Positions 42,608 through 52,161 of a DNA stretch of 64,000 bases are shown here, piece by piece. The DNA lies in assembly GCF_024343575.1 (NCBI RefSeq), contig NZ_RJUA01000002.1, positions 248,001-312,000 on the forward strand, written 5' to 3'. Position 1 is the first letter of the stretch. Each line of letters starts with the position of its first letter. The DNA is from Lacihabitans sp. LS3-19 (GTDB lineage Bacteria > Bacteroidota > Bacteroidia > Cytophagales > Spirosomataceae). Position numbers and translations under genes: made by a program. Below the pieces are notes generated by a model. That model saw only the letters and a program-made list of their open reading frames with translations, made no database searches and was not told the origin of the DNA.

Positions 42608-44449
42608 TCATTTCTTTTTGCGTGAATTTTTCAATTCTGCACTTTGTCTCTTCATTTCTTCAGATGCTTGGAGTTGTTTTTGAAGAAAATCACCGAACTT
42701 ATTTTTCTTCTGAGGTTTGGTTTGATAATTTTTTCTATTCTTTTCAAGTATAGCCAATATTTTATCTTCATCAATAAATTTCCTTACGATTAATTGCTGG
42801 GCAATGGTGACAACATTGGAAACTAAATAGTAAAAACTCAATGCCGCAGGAAAGCTATTCAATACAAAGAAAAACACCAAAGGGAATATATAAGACAATT
42901 TTTTCATGTCTACAGGACCCGGCTGATCTGGTGTTACCTGATTATTATAGTAGGTAAATGCCAAACTTGATAATGTCATCAATACTACAAATAGACTTAT
43001 GTGATGTCCTATTACTGGAAGATTGAATCCCCAACTAATTAAGGAATCATAGGTAGAGAGGTCATTTGCCCAAAGGAAGCTTTTCTGCCTAAACATCAAC
43101 ATGTTAGGAAAAAGAAAGAATACCGACATCAAAATAGGCATTTGTAATACCAGCGGAACGCAACCACTCAATGGACTCACGCCAACTTGTTGGTAAAGCT
43201 TCATGGTTTCTTGTTGAACTTTCACTGCGTCGTCACCCACTTTTTCTTTTATGGCATTTATTTCAGGTGCCAATACTCTCATTTTAGCTGAACTTACATA
43301 AGATTTGTAGATTAATGGTGTCAGTGTGATTTTTATCATTAAGACCACCAAAATAATCAAAAGACCATAATTGCTCACAAATGATTCTACCCAATTAAAC
43401 AGAGGAACGAATATGTATCTGTTGATTGGTTTAACTATATCGTATCCCAGATAAAGGTTTTTCTGAAAATCATTGCCAACAAGTTTTAATGCATCTAAAT
43501 CGTTTGGTCCAAAATAATATTTTAAACTCGATTTATTTTGGCTAATGTCTGCAAAAGGAATTTGTGCATTTACTTTTCCTATTTTTACAATAGAACTATC
43601 AGAAACGGGCGTATTCAACTCAAAACTGCTTTTTTCAAAAAAACCATTTTCTGAAATAATTCCTGAGGTAAAATATTTTTGTTTAAATGAGAACCATTTT
43701 ACAGGTAATTCTGCATCTTCTTTTGCGTCCGACGTGCTTCCAAGTCCGAGGTCTTCAAAGTTTTCATCTTTATCGAAATAATTTATTTGAGATGCTTTAC
43801 GGTTTTCATTTAGATCATTTTCAAGTATTTGAATTTGGTTTTCCCAAGCCAATGTAGTTGGAGCATTTTTTAACTCACTTGTTAATCCTTCGGTTTTTAA
43901 GTTTTGGTTGATTTCAAAACCAGTTCCAGTCAAACTAAAAGTTTTTTCTATTTTTCCACCTTTATAATTGCTCGTAAAAACTATATTTCCAGTGTTTTCG
44001 CCACTTACTTTAATGTTTTCAGAGGAGGTGCCAAAACTCAAATTATTAAGACTAAGATCACCCGAATTGGTTGGGATAATAAAATCTAATATGGAATTCT
44101 CGCCATCATACAATACCATTTTTTCGTTTTGCTTATTCTCAAAAGCCTTGTAGGTCTTGTAGTTTTTAAGCTCAACTTTTTTGATTTTAGCTCCTTTAGT
44201 CGAAAAAGTTACGATTAAATTATCGTTTTCAGCAGTGATTAATCTTTCAGGAAGAGAATCGTTTACTGCAACATTTGCCAACGAAATTGGACTTGGTGTA
44301 GCAGCATTCGGTATTGAAGATTTTTTCGCAGTCTCTGTTTTTGCAGCTTCAGGTGCTGGCGGAACCGTAGGATTGAAATAAATATAAGTTCCATACATCA
44401 AAAAAAGTAATATGAAACCGATGATATAATTCTTGTCTAATTTTTCCAT
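42608..44449 (-). CDS. yidC: Membrane protein insertase YidC
   Basis: A 613-residue inner-membrane insertase. A signal-anchor helix (9-25) precedes a large periplasmic domain (about 60-340), then five hydrophobic helices with IKITLTPLIYKSYVSSAKMR and GVSPLSGCVPLVLQMPILMSVF (partly quoted) as landmarks. The C-tail is strongly basic and ends in NSRKKK. It inserts proteins with or without SecYEG. Length suits Bacteroidota. Confidence 0.95.
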   Translation of the reverse strand: MEKLDKNYIIGFILLFLMYGTYIYFNPTVPPAPEAAKTETAKKSSIPNAATPSPISLANVAVNDSLPERLITAENDNLIVTFSTKGAKIKKVELKNYKTYKAFENKQNEKMVLYDGENSILDFIIPTNSGDLSLNNLSFGTSSENIKVSGENTGNIVFTSNYKGGKIEKTFSLTGTGFEINQNLKTEGLTSELKNAPTTLAWENQIQILENDLNENRKASQINYFDKDENFEDLGLGSTSDAKEDAELPVKWFSFKQKYFTSGIISENGFFEKSSFELNTPVSDSSIVKIGKVNAQIPFADISQNKSSLKYYFGPNDLDALKLVGNDFQKNLYLGYDIVKPINRYIFVPLFNWVESFVSNYGLLIILVVLMIKITLTPLIYKSYVSSAKMRVLAPEINAIKEKVGDDAVKVQQETMKLYQQVGVSPLSGCVPLVLQMPILMSVFFLFPNMLMFRQKSFLWANDLSTYDSLISWGFNLPVIGHHISLFVVLMTLSSLAFTYYNNQVTPDQPGPVDMKKLSYIFPLVFFFVLNSFPAALSFYYLVSNVVTIAQQLIVRKFIDEDKILAILEKNRKNYQTKPQKKNKFGDFLQKQLQASEEMKRQSAELKNSRKKK

Positions 44450-44613
44450 TTAGGAGTATATTGTTAATAAAATTTCCGCAAAATTCGTAAAAAAACTTTA
44501 TTAAAAAGAATCAATTCCGAATTAAATTAAGAACGGTAATATTTACCCTTAAATTCAAATTTTGCTATTTTAATGGTTTTTGGGCATAATTTCCATTCAA
44601 ATTTCCATGCATT

Positions 44614-45354
44614 TTATACTTCTCTAAAAATATTGTCAAGGATAATTCCAGTGGCAATAGCCGCATTAAGCGATTCCGCTTTACCTATTCTCGGGATGGT
44701 GATTTTTTTTGTTACAAACTGTTCTATTTCAGGACTTATGCCATGGGATTCGCTTCCAATTATCAAAGCTATTTGACTTTCAGATTTATATTTTTGGATA
44801 TTTTCTCCTCCCAAAAATGCTCCCAAAATTGGCATTTTTAGTTTTTTTAAGGTAGAAGATAAATCAATGTAGTGAACATTAACTCTTGTAAATGAGCCCA
44901 TTGTGGAGCTTATAACTTTTGGGTTATAAAATTCAACGGTATCTTGGGAGCAATAAATATTGTTGATGCCATACCAGTCGGCAAGTCTAATTATTGTGCC
45001 GAGATTGCCTGGGTCCTTGATGTTATCTAATATTAATACAACATTGTCTTTTAAGTTTAAATCAAAATGGGAATTGGCCTTTTGATGTACTAAAGCTACA
45101 CCAGTATTGTTGTTTTTAAATGTAGAAATTGTGGAAATTTCTTCCTCTTTGCAAATATTAACCTTTATGTTTTTACGAACCGAATCTATCTTTAATTTTA
45201 AATTTTCACTACAAAATATATACTCTATCTCGAAATCAGAGTTTATAATTTCAAGAATACCTTTTTCGCCTTCTACCAAAAATCTACTATATTCCGTTCT
45301 GTATTTTTTATTATGAAGAGATTGAACGTATTTTTGTTGCTGTTTAGAAATCAT
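44614..45354 (-). CDS. TrmH-family RNA 2'-O-methyltransferase
   Basis: A 246-residue SpoU-class protein with a trefoil-knot core. FLVEGEKGILEII opens the N-terminal substrate domain; ILDNIKDPGNLGTIIRLADW, LIIGSESHGISPEI and IPRIGKAESLNAAIATGII are motifs 1 to 3 (each quoted in part). It should methylate a ribose in rRNA or tRNA. Only eight bases separate it from the divergent tamL-like gene, so their promoters must lie inside coding sequence. Confidence 0.9.
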   Translation of the reverse strand: MISKQQQKYVQSLHNKKYRTEYSRFLVEGEKGILEIINSDFEIEYIFCSENLKLKIDSVRKNIKVNICKEEEISTISTFKNNNTGVALVHQKANSHFDLNLKDNVVLILDNIKDPGNLGTIIRLADWYGINNIYCSQDTVEFYNPKVISSTMGSFTRVNVHYIDLSSTLKKLKMPILGAFLGGENIQKYKSESQIALIIGSESHGISPEIEQFVTKKITIPRIGKAESLNAAIATGIILDNIFREV

Positions 45355-45362
45355 TTCAAATT

Positions 45363-47894
45363 TTGGGTCGAAGATTGAGTAAAAGAATAATATATTTATT
45401 AATGATGGTGTTTTTGCAAGGAATGCTTTTTTCTTGTAAAAATAATATACCAGTTGACAATAATAAGTATATTTTGTGGAGAAATGATTTTAAAGGAAAT
45501 CAAAAAGTACTTGACTACGAACTCGAACAGATAATTCCTTTCTCTCAAAAAGAAAATTCAAAACCCCTTGAATTGCCAATTACTCCAAGAGTATGGTGGT
45601 ATAATTTTGGTTCTAATGCCTTTAATGCCACCAAAAATGAAGGGAAATTAGCAGTTGCCACTCAGAAATTAACTACTCTTAAGTCTGCAGCTGTGGTTTC
45701 GCCAAGGAATATTCAAAAATTGGAAAAGAAAATAGAGCGATATCAAGAAAATCTACAAGAAAGGAATGGTTGGTTTTGGAGAAATATTGGGGAAAAACAA
45801 GTGCTTATATCAGCGTCTAATGTAGCCGAAACTGCTGATAAGATGAAGAAGTTTTTGTTTGATATTGGTTACAGGGAAGCAGAAGTAAGTTATAAGTTTG
45901 ACACGACAAGTAAAAATAGGAAAGTTAAAGTAAGTTATTTAATAAAAGAAAATTCGCCTTATATTATTGATACAGTAAGATACATTGTAAACGACCCTGT
46001 GTTAGATAGTTTGATCAAAGCCACAGAGGATGGTCAGTTGGTTGAAAAAGGAAGTCTTTTTGATTTAAGACAAGTTTCAGCTGAGAAACTCAGGATAGAG
46101 CAAATGCTTAAAAATAATGGATATTATAATTTCAACAACAAGTTTATTTCTCATGGAGCCAGTAATTATGAAGGAGACGAGAAATTGTTTTTTGAAAGAA
46201 AACATGGCAATTTACAGATAGAGATACAAAATCCAGATGTAAATACTTACCACCAGCAGTACAGAGTTGAGGAAGTGATTTTTAAAGCATTCGACCCAAA
46301 TAGCAACAAAAGTTTCTATAAGCCAGACACAGTTTTTTATAATGGTGTAAAATTTATCCGATTAGATAGGAATGTACCCTTAAATATCATAAGTCCAAGA
46401 ATCATTTCAAGTCCGGGAGCTATTTACCGAATTCAAGATATTGTTGAAACTCAACGACAAATTGCACTTTATAATCAATTTGCATTTGCCAGTTCGCAGA
46501 TAAAGCCGCTATCCCCAGGTCAACTCTCCTTAGAATATTTTGCTCCTTTGCTTGAGAAATATACATTTGGAATCAGTCCTGGCATCAATAATATTTACAA
46601 TGATGGATCAACTTTTTTTGGTTTTGGAGTGCCTATTTCACTTACAGCTAGGAATTTATTGAAAAAACTTGAAATCTTTGAAGGGTCCCTTAGGACATCC
46701 TATGAAGGACAGCCTTCGCCTATCAATACCTCTAATCAACCAATTCGGGGTAGTTTGGAATTGGGATTTAATTTGAACTTGACACTTCCAACACTTTGGC
46801 CATTTCAAAATCATCTTAATCAGCTAAACTTAAAAAATCCAAGAACGATTCTTGGTATTGGATACAATTATTCAGAACCATTTTGGGGTAAAAGGCTGAA
46901 TTTTAAATTAAATACAAATCATTCTATACAGTTAAGTAAGTTTGCACAAATCTACTTCAGTGTTTTAGATGCTCATTTAATAAATACGATTTACTTCAAT
47001 AACGAATCAGGTAGAGAGTTTTATAATAGTTTGTTGGCTTTGCAAAGTCAAGGAAATAATCTTAAGATTACATTCGACCCACAGTTTGTGTCATCTTTAA
47101 ATTCAAATTTTGTTTACAATAATCAAAACTTAAGCAAGCCTTTTTCTTCGTCTAAGTTTTTTAGGTTTTTTGCTGAATCAGGGGGCACAGTTTTGAATTT
47201 CCTAGATAACAAAAACCAAATAGGTATAGTTGAAAAAGTATTTCCCTTGAAACAAGCTGAAAATTCTGTGGATAGCGTCCGGGCTTATTTCAGATTTGTA
47301 AAAATTAATGCAGATTATCGACGAAACATAAATATAAATTCAAAAAGTAGTTATGCCTATCGTTTTAACCTTGGTATAGCGAATCCCTACGGATCAAATC
47401 GTTCGATGCCTTATGACAAGAATTTTTTTATAGGAGGAAGTAACTCCGTAAGAGCTTGGGCACCGAGAACACTGGGTACTGGCTCCTCTAAACCTGATAC
47501 AACCGCTGCTGGGAATACTATTCCACAACCTGGCGATATTCTTTTAGAATCGAGTCTAGAATATAGGGTTAAAGTATTGCATTTTGCTGGCGACATACAA
47601 TTTGCAGCTTTTTTAGATGCAGGTAATGTTTGGAAATGGTATCAAACAAATACGCCTACCAAATACAATAGTGCAAATTTTGATTTCAAACGTTTTTATA
47701 AAGAAATAGCTGTCGGAACGGGATTCGGCGTACGTTGGGATTTGTCTTATTTCCTTTTTAGATTTGATTGGGGGATAAAAGTACTTGACCCAAGTCGTGA
47801 GTTAGGAAGTAGGTTTGTATTGGATGATTTCTCCCTAAAAAGAAAACAGCAATATGGATTAAACTGGAATTTTGGAATTGGATACCCTTTTTAA
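45363..47894 (+). CDS. TamL-like lipidated BamA-family protein
   Basis: An 843-residue outer-membrane protein with N-terminal POTRA-like domains and a C-terminal barrel with the family motif GGSNSVRAWAPRTLG and terminal Phe. The reading frame has TTG starts at 45363 and 45375; either gives a signal peptide with lipobox LFSC (Cys25 from the first), while the first ATG would remove its positive charge. I use 45363. TamL replaces TamA in Bacteroidota and is lipidated. It should help insert outer-membrane proteins. Confidence 0.85.
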   Translation: MGRRLSKRIIYLLMMVFLQGMLFSCKNNIPVDNNKYILWRNDFKGNQKVLDYELEQIIPFSQKENSKPLELPITPRVWWYNFGSNAFNATKNEGKLAVATQKLTTLKSAAVVSPRNIQKLEKKIERYQENLQERNGWFWRNIGEKQVLISASNVAETADKMKKFLFDIGYREAEVSYKFDTTSKNRKVKVSYLIKENSPYIIDTVRYIVNDPVLDSLIKATEDGQLVEKGSLFDLRQVSAEKLRIEQMLKNNGYYNFNNKFISHGASNYEGDEKLFFERKHGNLQIEIQNPDVNTYHQQYRVEEVIFKAFDPNSNKSFYKPDTVFYNGVKFIRLDRNVPLNIISPRIISSPGAIYRIQDIVETQRQIALYNQFAFASSQIKPLSPGQLSLEYFAPLLEKYTFGISPGINNIYNDGSTFFGFGVPISLTARNLLKKLEIFEGSLRTSYEGQPSPINTSNQPIRGSLELGFNLNLTLPTLWPFQNHLNQLNLKNPRTILGIGYNYSEPFWGKRLNFKLNTNHSIQLSKFAQIYFSVLDAHLINTIYFNNESGREFYNSLLALQSQGNNLKITFDPQFVSSLNSNFVYNNQNLSKPFSSSKFFRFFAESGGTVLNFLDNKNQIGIVEKVFPLKQAENSVDSVRAYFRFVKINADYRRNININSKSSYAYRFNLGIANPYGSNRSMPYDKNFFIGGSNSVRAWAPRTLGTGSSKPDTTAAGNTIPQPGDILLESSLEYRVKVLHFAGDIQFAAFLDAGNVWKWYQTNTPTKYNSANFDFKRFYKEIAVGTGFGVRWDLSYFLFRFDWGIKVLDPSRELGSRFVLDDFSLKRKQQYGLNWNFGIGYPF

Positions 47895-48026
47895 ACAAAA
47901 TTCTTTGCGACTACTTCTTCTATTCAACTTTAAAAAATCTACAATACCAATTTTTTCAAAAAATCGCCTATGTGGTTTTATCCAAAAAATAAAGAAATTT
48001 TAACACTGACATATTGTCATATTTGT

Positions 48027-48034
48027 TAATTTTG
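48027..48034 (+). promoter_or_regulatory. Candidate -7 element of the miaB operon
   Basis: TAATTTTG, followed by CATTTATTC, 26 bases before the ATG. CTG, one change from TTG, lies 18 bases upstream. A perfect TGACA-TAT-TGTCA palindrome (48007-48019) lies across that spacer. Confidence 0.45.
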
Positions 48035-48060
48035 CATTTATTCTTAATAACAAATTAAAT

Positions 48061-49467
48061 ATGATTGCCGAAAGTATCAGCGGAGCCTTGAAGGAAGATT
48101 TAGATGAACCAAAGTTATCTATTAATGAAAATGTACTTGGAACTAAAAAACTATATATTGAGAGTTATGGATGCCAAATGAACTTTGCTGATAGCGAAGT
48201 TGTGGCTTCTATTTTAAGGACTAATGGCTACTCTACCACCTCAAATATGGAGGAGGCAGATTTGGTATTGATAAATACCTGTTCTATTAGAGATAATGCA
48301 GAACAAAAAGTCAGAAATAGGCTTAACACTATTAATAATAATAAGAAAACTAATCCAAATCTTAAAATTGGTGTATTAGGCTGCATGGCTGAGCGTCTGA
48401 AAACGCAGTTTTTGGAAGAAGAAAAAATGGTGGATTTAGTAGTCGGGCCTGATGCCTACAGAGATTTGCCAAATTTGCTTGAAGAGGTGAATGAAGGGCA
48501 TAAAGCCATTAATGTGTTTTTATCAAGAGAAGAGACGTATGCTGATATTTCTCCTGTTCGTATAGATTCTAACGGGGTATCTGCATTTATTTCGATCATG
48601 CGAGGCTGCGACAATATGTGTAGTTTTTGTGTGGTTCCCTACACCAGAGGTCGTGAGCGTAGCAGAGACCCTCATTCTATTTTAAAAGAAGCGAAAGAGC
48701 TTTTCGAAAAAGGTTACAAGGAAGTAACACTTCTTGGACAAAATGTTGATTCCTATAAATGGACTAATGGAGAGGAGCATTTTAATTTTGCAAATTTACT
48801 TTCTGCTGTTGCTGAAATAAACCCAGAGTTAAGAGTTAGGTTTTCTACTTCTCATCCCAAAGACATTACAGACGAAGTATTGTATACCATTAAAAAGTAT
48901 GATAATGTATGTAATTATATCCATCTTCCAGCACAAAGTGGAAGTTCTAGGATATTGGATTTAATGAATAGAACCTATGATAGAGAATGGTATTTGGAAA
49001 GAATTTCTAAAATCAGAGAGATATTAGGCGAAGATTGTGGCGTTTCTCATGACTTAATTGCAGGTTTTTGTACTGAAACCGAAGAAGACCATCAAGCTAC
49101 CTTAAGTCTAATGGATGAGGTAATGTTTGATTATGGTTATATGTTCTTTTATTCGGAAAGGCCTGGTACTCCTGCCGCTAAAAAATTAGTTGACGACGTG
49201 CCAGAAGATGTTAAAAAGAGAAGATTGAACGAAATAATTGATAAACAAAGACAACATTCGGGAATAAGAAATAATTTATCGGTAGGAAAAGTTCATAGAG
49301 TTTTGATAGAAGGAGAGTCTAAAAAATCAAATATGGACTTTGCAGGTCGCAATGATCAAAATAAAGTGATAGTTTTCCCTAGAAAAAACTACGAAAAAGG
49401 CCAATATGTAAATGTTATGGTGAATAGCTGCAGCACAGGTACATTGATTGGCGAAATCGTAGACTAA
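48061..49467 (+). CDS. miaB: tRNA-2-methylthio-N6-dimethylallyladenosine synthase
   Basis: A 468-residue radical-SAM methylthiotransferase that adds a methylthio group at A37 of tRNAs. The N-terminal 4Fe-4S cluster motif is [11 protein letters not shown] with later GCMAERL, the radical SAM triad is CDNMCSFC, and the C-terminal TRAM domain follows [12 protein letters not shown]. Length is usual. It leads the miaB - sigma-54 activator - lptE - small protein - secG run, conserved in Bacteroidota. Confidence 0.96.
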   Translation: MIAESISGALKEDLDEPKLSINENVLGTKKLYIESYGCQMNFADSEVVASILRTNGYSTTSNMEEADLVLINTCSIRDNAEQKVRNRLNTINNNKKTNPNLKIGVLGCMAERLKTQFLEEEKMVDLVVGPDAYRDLPNLLEEVNEGHKAINVFLSREETYADISPVRIDSNGVSAFISIMRGCDNMCSFCVVPYTRGRERSRDPHSILKEAKELFEKGYKEVTLLGQNVDSYKWTNGEEHFNFANLLSAVAEINPELRVRFSTSHPKDITDEVLYTIKKYDNVCNYIHLPAQSGSSRILDLMNRTYDREWYLERISKIREILGEDCGVSHDLIAGFCTETEEDHQATLSLMDEVMFDYGYMFFYSERPGTPAAKKLVDDVPEDVKKRRLNEIIDKQRQHSGIRNNLSVGKVHRVLIEGESKKSNMDFAGRNDQNKVIVFPRKNYEKGQYVNVMVNSCSTGTLIGEIVD

Positions 49468-49469
49468 AT

Positions 49470-50783
49470 ATGACAAACACAAACGAAATACAAAATGCAA
49501 AAAATAGATTTGGTGTAATTGGAAATGCACCATCACTAAACTATGCATTAAATATAGCTATACAAGTAGCTCCAACTGACCTTACAGTTTTAATAAACGG
49601 CGAAAGCGGAAGTGGAAAAGAATCTTTTTCAAAAATTATTCATGGACTAAGTCATCGGAAAAATGGACCATTTATTGCCATAAACTGCGGTGCTATTCCA
49701 GAAGGAACCATTGACTCAGAATTGTTTGGACACGTAAAAGGTTCATTTACAGGAGCTATTGATGATAGGAAGGGTTATTTTGAAACTACAAATGGCGGCA
49801 CAATATTTCTTGACGAAATAGCCGAACTTCCTTTGGGTACACAAGCCAGGCTGTTAAGAGTACTTGAAAACGGCGAATATATTCCAGTAGGTTCTTCCAA
49901 GGTGAAAAATACCAACGTCAGAGTTGTTGCAGCTACTAATGTTAACTTGCAAAATGCCATTGAAAAAGGAGAATTTAGAGAAGATTTGTTTTACAGGTTA
50001 AATACTGTGCCAATTGTTGTCCCGCCTCTGCGAGACAGAGGATTTGATATTGAGTTGCTATTTATTAAATTTACATGTGATTTTGCGGAAAAAAACCACA
50101 TTGAGCCCGTAGAATTAACCGAAGAAGCAAAAGCTTTGTTGCGAGCTTTTAGATTTCCAGGAAATATCCGCCAATTAAAAAATATAGCTGAGCAGATTAC
50201 TATTCTCGAAAACGAGAGAATTATCAATAGTCAAATACTCGAAAAATACCTTCCCAAAAGCCAAAGTTCAGGTTTACCTGCTTTACTTGGAGCAAAAGAT
50301 TTAGGAGGCTTAAATGACTTTTCTGAAAGAGAATTGCTATATAAAGTCCTCTTTGATATGAAAAAAGATATCACTGAGTTAAAAAAACTCGTTTATAGTA
50401 CAATGTCCAATGGTGGTAATTTTGAAAATGTAAATGAAAGCTTAAAGCACGATTTATTTAAAGATATGGCTTCAGAGGCTCCAATGGTTTATTCACGACC
50501 TACCGTAAATGAAGATGAACCTGTTTATCCTGTTTATAACCAGCCTTTAAGCGAAAATTTTATTAAGATTGATGATTATCAGAAATCTAGAGAGAATATT
50601 GAAGATATCAGTCATGAAACCGAAGAAGAATCACTTTCTTTAGAGAAAAATGAAAAGGATATGATAATTAAAGCTTTGAAAAAAAATAATTTCAAAAGAA
50701 AGTATGCAGCTATGAGCTTAGGTATTTCAGAAAGGACACTTTACAGGAAAATTAAACAATACGATATTGAAGATGAGGACTAA
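49470..50783 (+). CDS. Sigma-54-dependent AAA+ regulator with Fis-type HTH
   Basis: A 437-residue activator without an N-terminal receiver or PAS domain. Walker A is GESGSGKES, the sigma-54 contact loop is GSFTGA in place of the usual GAFTGA, and Walker B is GTIFLDEIAEL; the C-terminal helices (KRKYAAMSLGISERTLYRKI) form a Fis-type DNA-binding unit. A 60-70-residue acidic linker lies between AAA+ and HTH. It begins two bases after miaB, and its end overlaps lptE. Without a receiver it must be controlled by a partner or by its own level. Confidence 0.9.
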   Translation: MTNTNEIQNAKNRFGVIGNAPSLNYALNIAIQVAPTDLTVLINGESGSGKESFSKIIHGLSHRKNGPFIAINCGAIPEGTIDSELFGHVKGSFTGAIDDRKGYFETTNGGTIFLDEIAELPLGTQARLLRVLENGEYIPVGSSKVKNTNVRVVAATNVNLQNAIEKGEFREDLFYRLNTVPIVVPPLRDRGFDIELLFIKFTCDFAEKNHIEPVELTEEAKALLRAFRFPGNIRQLKNIAEQITILENERIINSQILEKYLPKSQSSGLPALLGAKDLGGLNDFSERELLYKVLFDMKKDITELKKLVYSTMSNGGNFENVNESLKHDLFKDMASEAPMVYSRPTVNEDEPVYPVYNQPLSENFIKIDDYQKSRENIEDISHETEEESLSLEKNEKDMIIKALKKNNFKRKYAAMSLGISERTLYRKIKQYDIEDED

Positions 50784-51276
50784 ATATTCGTTTTTTTTTC
50801 TTCCGTTTTTACTGACTATGCTTTCCTGTGGAATTTACAAATTCAACAGTGCATCACTTTCGCCAGATTATAAAACGTTTTCAATTCAGAATTTCACGAT
50901 GTCAGCTGCGGGTGGTCCGCAAAATATGAGCTTGAGTTTTAGTGATAAACTCAAAGAATACTATCAAAGAAACACCAACTTGAAGTTTAAAAACACGGAT
51001 GGTGATTTGCATCTTGAAGGTTCGGTAATTTCGTATGAACAAAGTCCAGTATCTGCTACTGCTGGCGATAAAGCAGCTATGAATCGACTTACTATTACAG
51101 TTGAAGTAAGATTTGTAGATAAAATTGATGAACAGAAAAATTTCGAAAAAGAATTTAGTTTCTATCAGGATTTTTCGCAAGAAACCTCATTAACACAAGC
51201 TGAGACCACTTTAGTGCCTAAAATTTTGGATCAATTGGTTTTAAATATTTTTAATGCAACAGCGTCGTCATGGTAG
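50773..51276 (+). CDS. lptE: LptE-like LPS-assembly lipoprotein
   Basis: A 167-residue lipoprotein; ATG at 50773 is chosen over a TTG at 50767. The signal peptide (MRTKYSFFFLPFLLTMLSC) ends in the lipobox LSC, Cys19. The family segment is IYKFNSASLSPDYKTFSI, and the C-terminal half has an LptE-like alternation of strand and helix. With LptD it forms the outer-membrane LPS translocon; lptD is not in the window. It overlaps both neighbours (11 bases with the activator gene, 7 with the next gene). Confidence 0.85.
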   Translation: MRTKYSFFFLPFLLTMLSCGIYKFNSASLSPDYKTFSIQNFTMSAAGGPQNMSLSFSDKLKEYYQRNTNLKFKNTDGDLHLEGSVISYEQSPVSATAGDKAAMNRLTITVEVRFVDKIDEQKNFEKEFSFYQDFSQETSLTQAETTLVPKILDQLVLNIFNATASSW

Positions 51277-51617
51277 CACTGGTAAATATTTTTAATAATA
51301 TTATAAAAAAGAAGGGTTCCAAAGACTCCAAAGATGTTGATTACCTTTTAGAGATTTGCAAGAAATTTCCAAGTTTTGATTTGCCCCATATTTTATTATT
51401 GAACTACCAACCTGATATTTTTAATCAAGATCTTTGGAAAAAAGGCGAGGAATTATCAATTCAATATAAATACAACCTTAAGCATTATTTTGAACCTGAG
51501 CATAAAGAAACAGCTAATGATGCAAATGGCATCAAAAATCAGGTAAACCTGAATAGTTTTGATCAAAAAAGTATTTTATTGGATTTTTTAAACAAACCCA
51601 AACCTAAATTTATTTAA
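51270..51617 (+). CDS. Small protein of the lptE-secG operon
   Basis: A 115-residue protein, Lys- and Asn-rich, with helical segments (VDYLLEICKKFPSFDLPHILLL) and no signal peptide. It starts within lptE (7-base overlap) and is followed by an 87-base spacer before secG. I recognise no family; its place between lptE and secG is conserved in Bacteroidota. It may be a soluble factor for envelope protein export. Confidence 0.6.
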   Translation: MVALVNIFNNIIKKKGSKDSKDVDYLLEICKKFPSFDLPHILLLNYQPDIFNQDLWKKGEELSIQYKYNLKHYFEPEHKETANDANGIKNQVNLNSFDQKSILLDFLNKPKPKFI

Positions 51618-51648
51618 GAAACCTACTCAATATTTAAAGAAAATATTA

Positions 51649-51677
51649 TTGAAACTAATCAAAAAACACTAACTTTG
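51649..51677 (+). promoter_or_regulatory. secG promoter
   Basis: TTG (51649-51651), 18 bases, TAACTTTG (51670-51677), then CGGC; the secG ATG is 28 bases further. This is a near-ideal Bacteroidota promoter, so secG has its own start besides the operon's. Confidence 0.7.
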
Positions 51678-51704
51678 CGGCTCTTTAAGAAAACATAAAT
51701 AAAA

Positions 51705-52064
51705 ATGATAACAACTATTCTTGTATTGATGATATTGGTAGCTATTTTACTTATCATCGTGATATTGGTTCAAAATCCTAAAGGTGGTGGTATTTCTTCT
51801 GAATTTGGAGGAGGTTCTACACAAATGTTCGGTGTTCAAAAAACTGGAGATATTTTAGAAAAAATGACTTGGGGCTTTTTTGCTTTCTTGTTAGTAGCTT
51901 CACTTAGTACAGTTATTATATACAAAACTGTAGGTTCTGCGGCAACTACTGACAGTGATGTGAACGTAGAAAGAGCTACATCTGCACCAGCGTTGCCAAC
52001 TGCTCCTGCTCCAACAGCACCAGCAACGGCTCCACAAGGAACACCAACAGTACCAGCAAAATAA
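51705..52064 (+). CDS. secG: Preprotein translocase subunit SecG
   Basis: A 119-residue membrane protein. The first helix (about 3-23) is followed by VQNPKGGGISSEFGGGSTQMFG, the SecG cytoplasmic loop, and a second helix (about 56-73). The C-terminal 35 residues are a Pro/Ala/Thr-rich tail (TAPAPTAPATAPQG) unusual for the core family but known in Bacteroidota. SecG assists SecYEG. A terminator follows. Confidence 0.95.
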   Translation: MITTILVLMILVAILLIIVILVQNPKGGGISSEFGGGSTQMFGVQKTGDILEKMTWGFFAFLLVASLSTVIIYKTVGSAATTDSDVNVERATSAPALPTAPAPTAPATAPQGTPTVPAK

Positions 52065-52087
52065 AGTTTCACTTTAGAAAATATTTG

Positions 52088-52118
52088 AAAGATATCCGTT
52101 TGGGTATCTTTTTTTTTG
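52088..52118 (+). terminator. Terminator after secG
   Basis: A 10-bp stem (AAAGATATCC with GGGTATCTTT, one G-T pair), 4-base loop GTTT and a run of nine to ten T. Confidence 0.85.
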
Positions 52119-52161
52119 CACTTTTTCTTAATTTGAGTTTCAATTTTTAAAATTTATTCTA

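Noticed and set aside
50767-50772. TTG start for lptE
   Set aside because: Only adds two residues; the ATG at 50773 gives a normal lipoprotein signal peptide.
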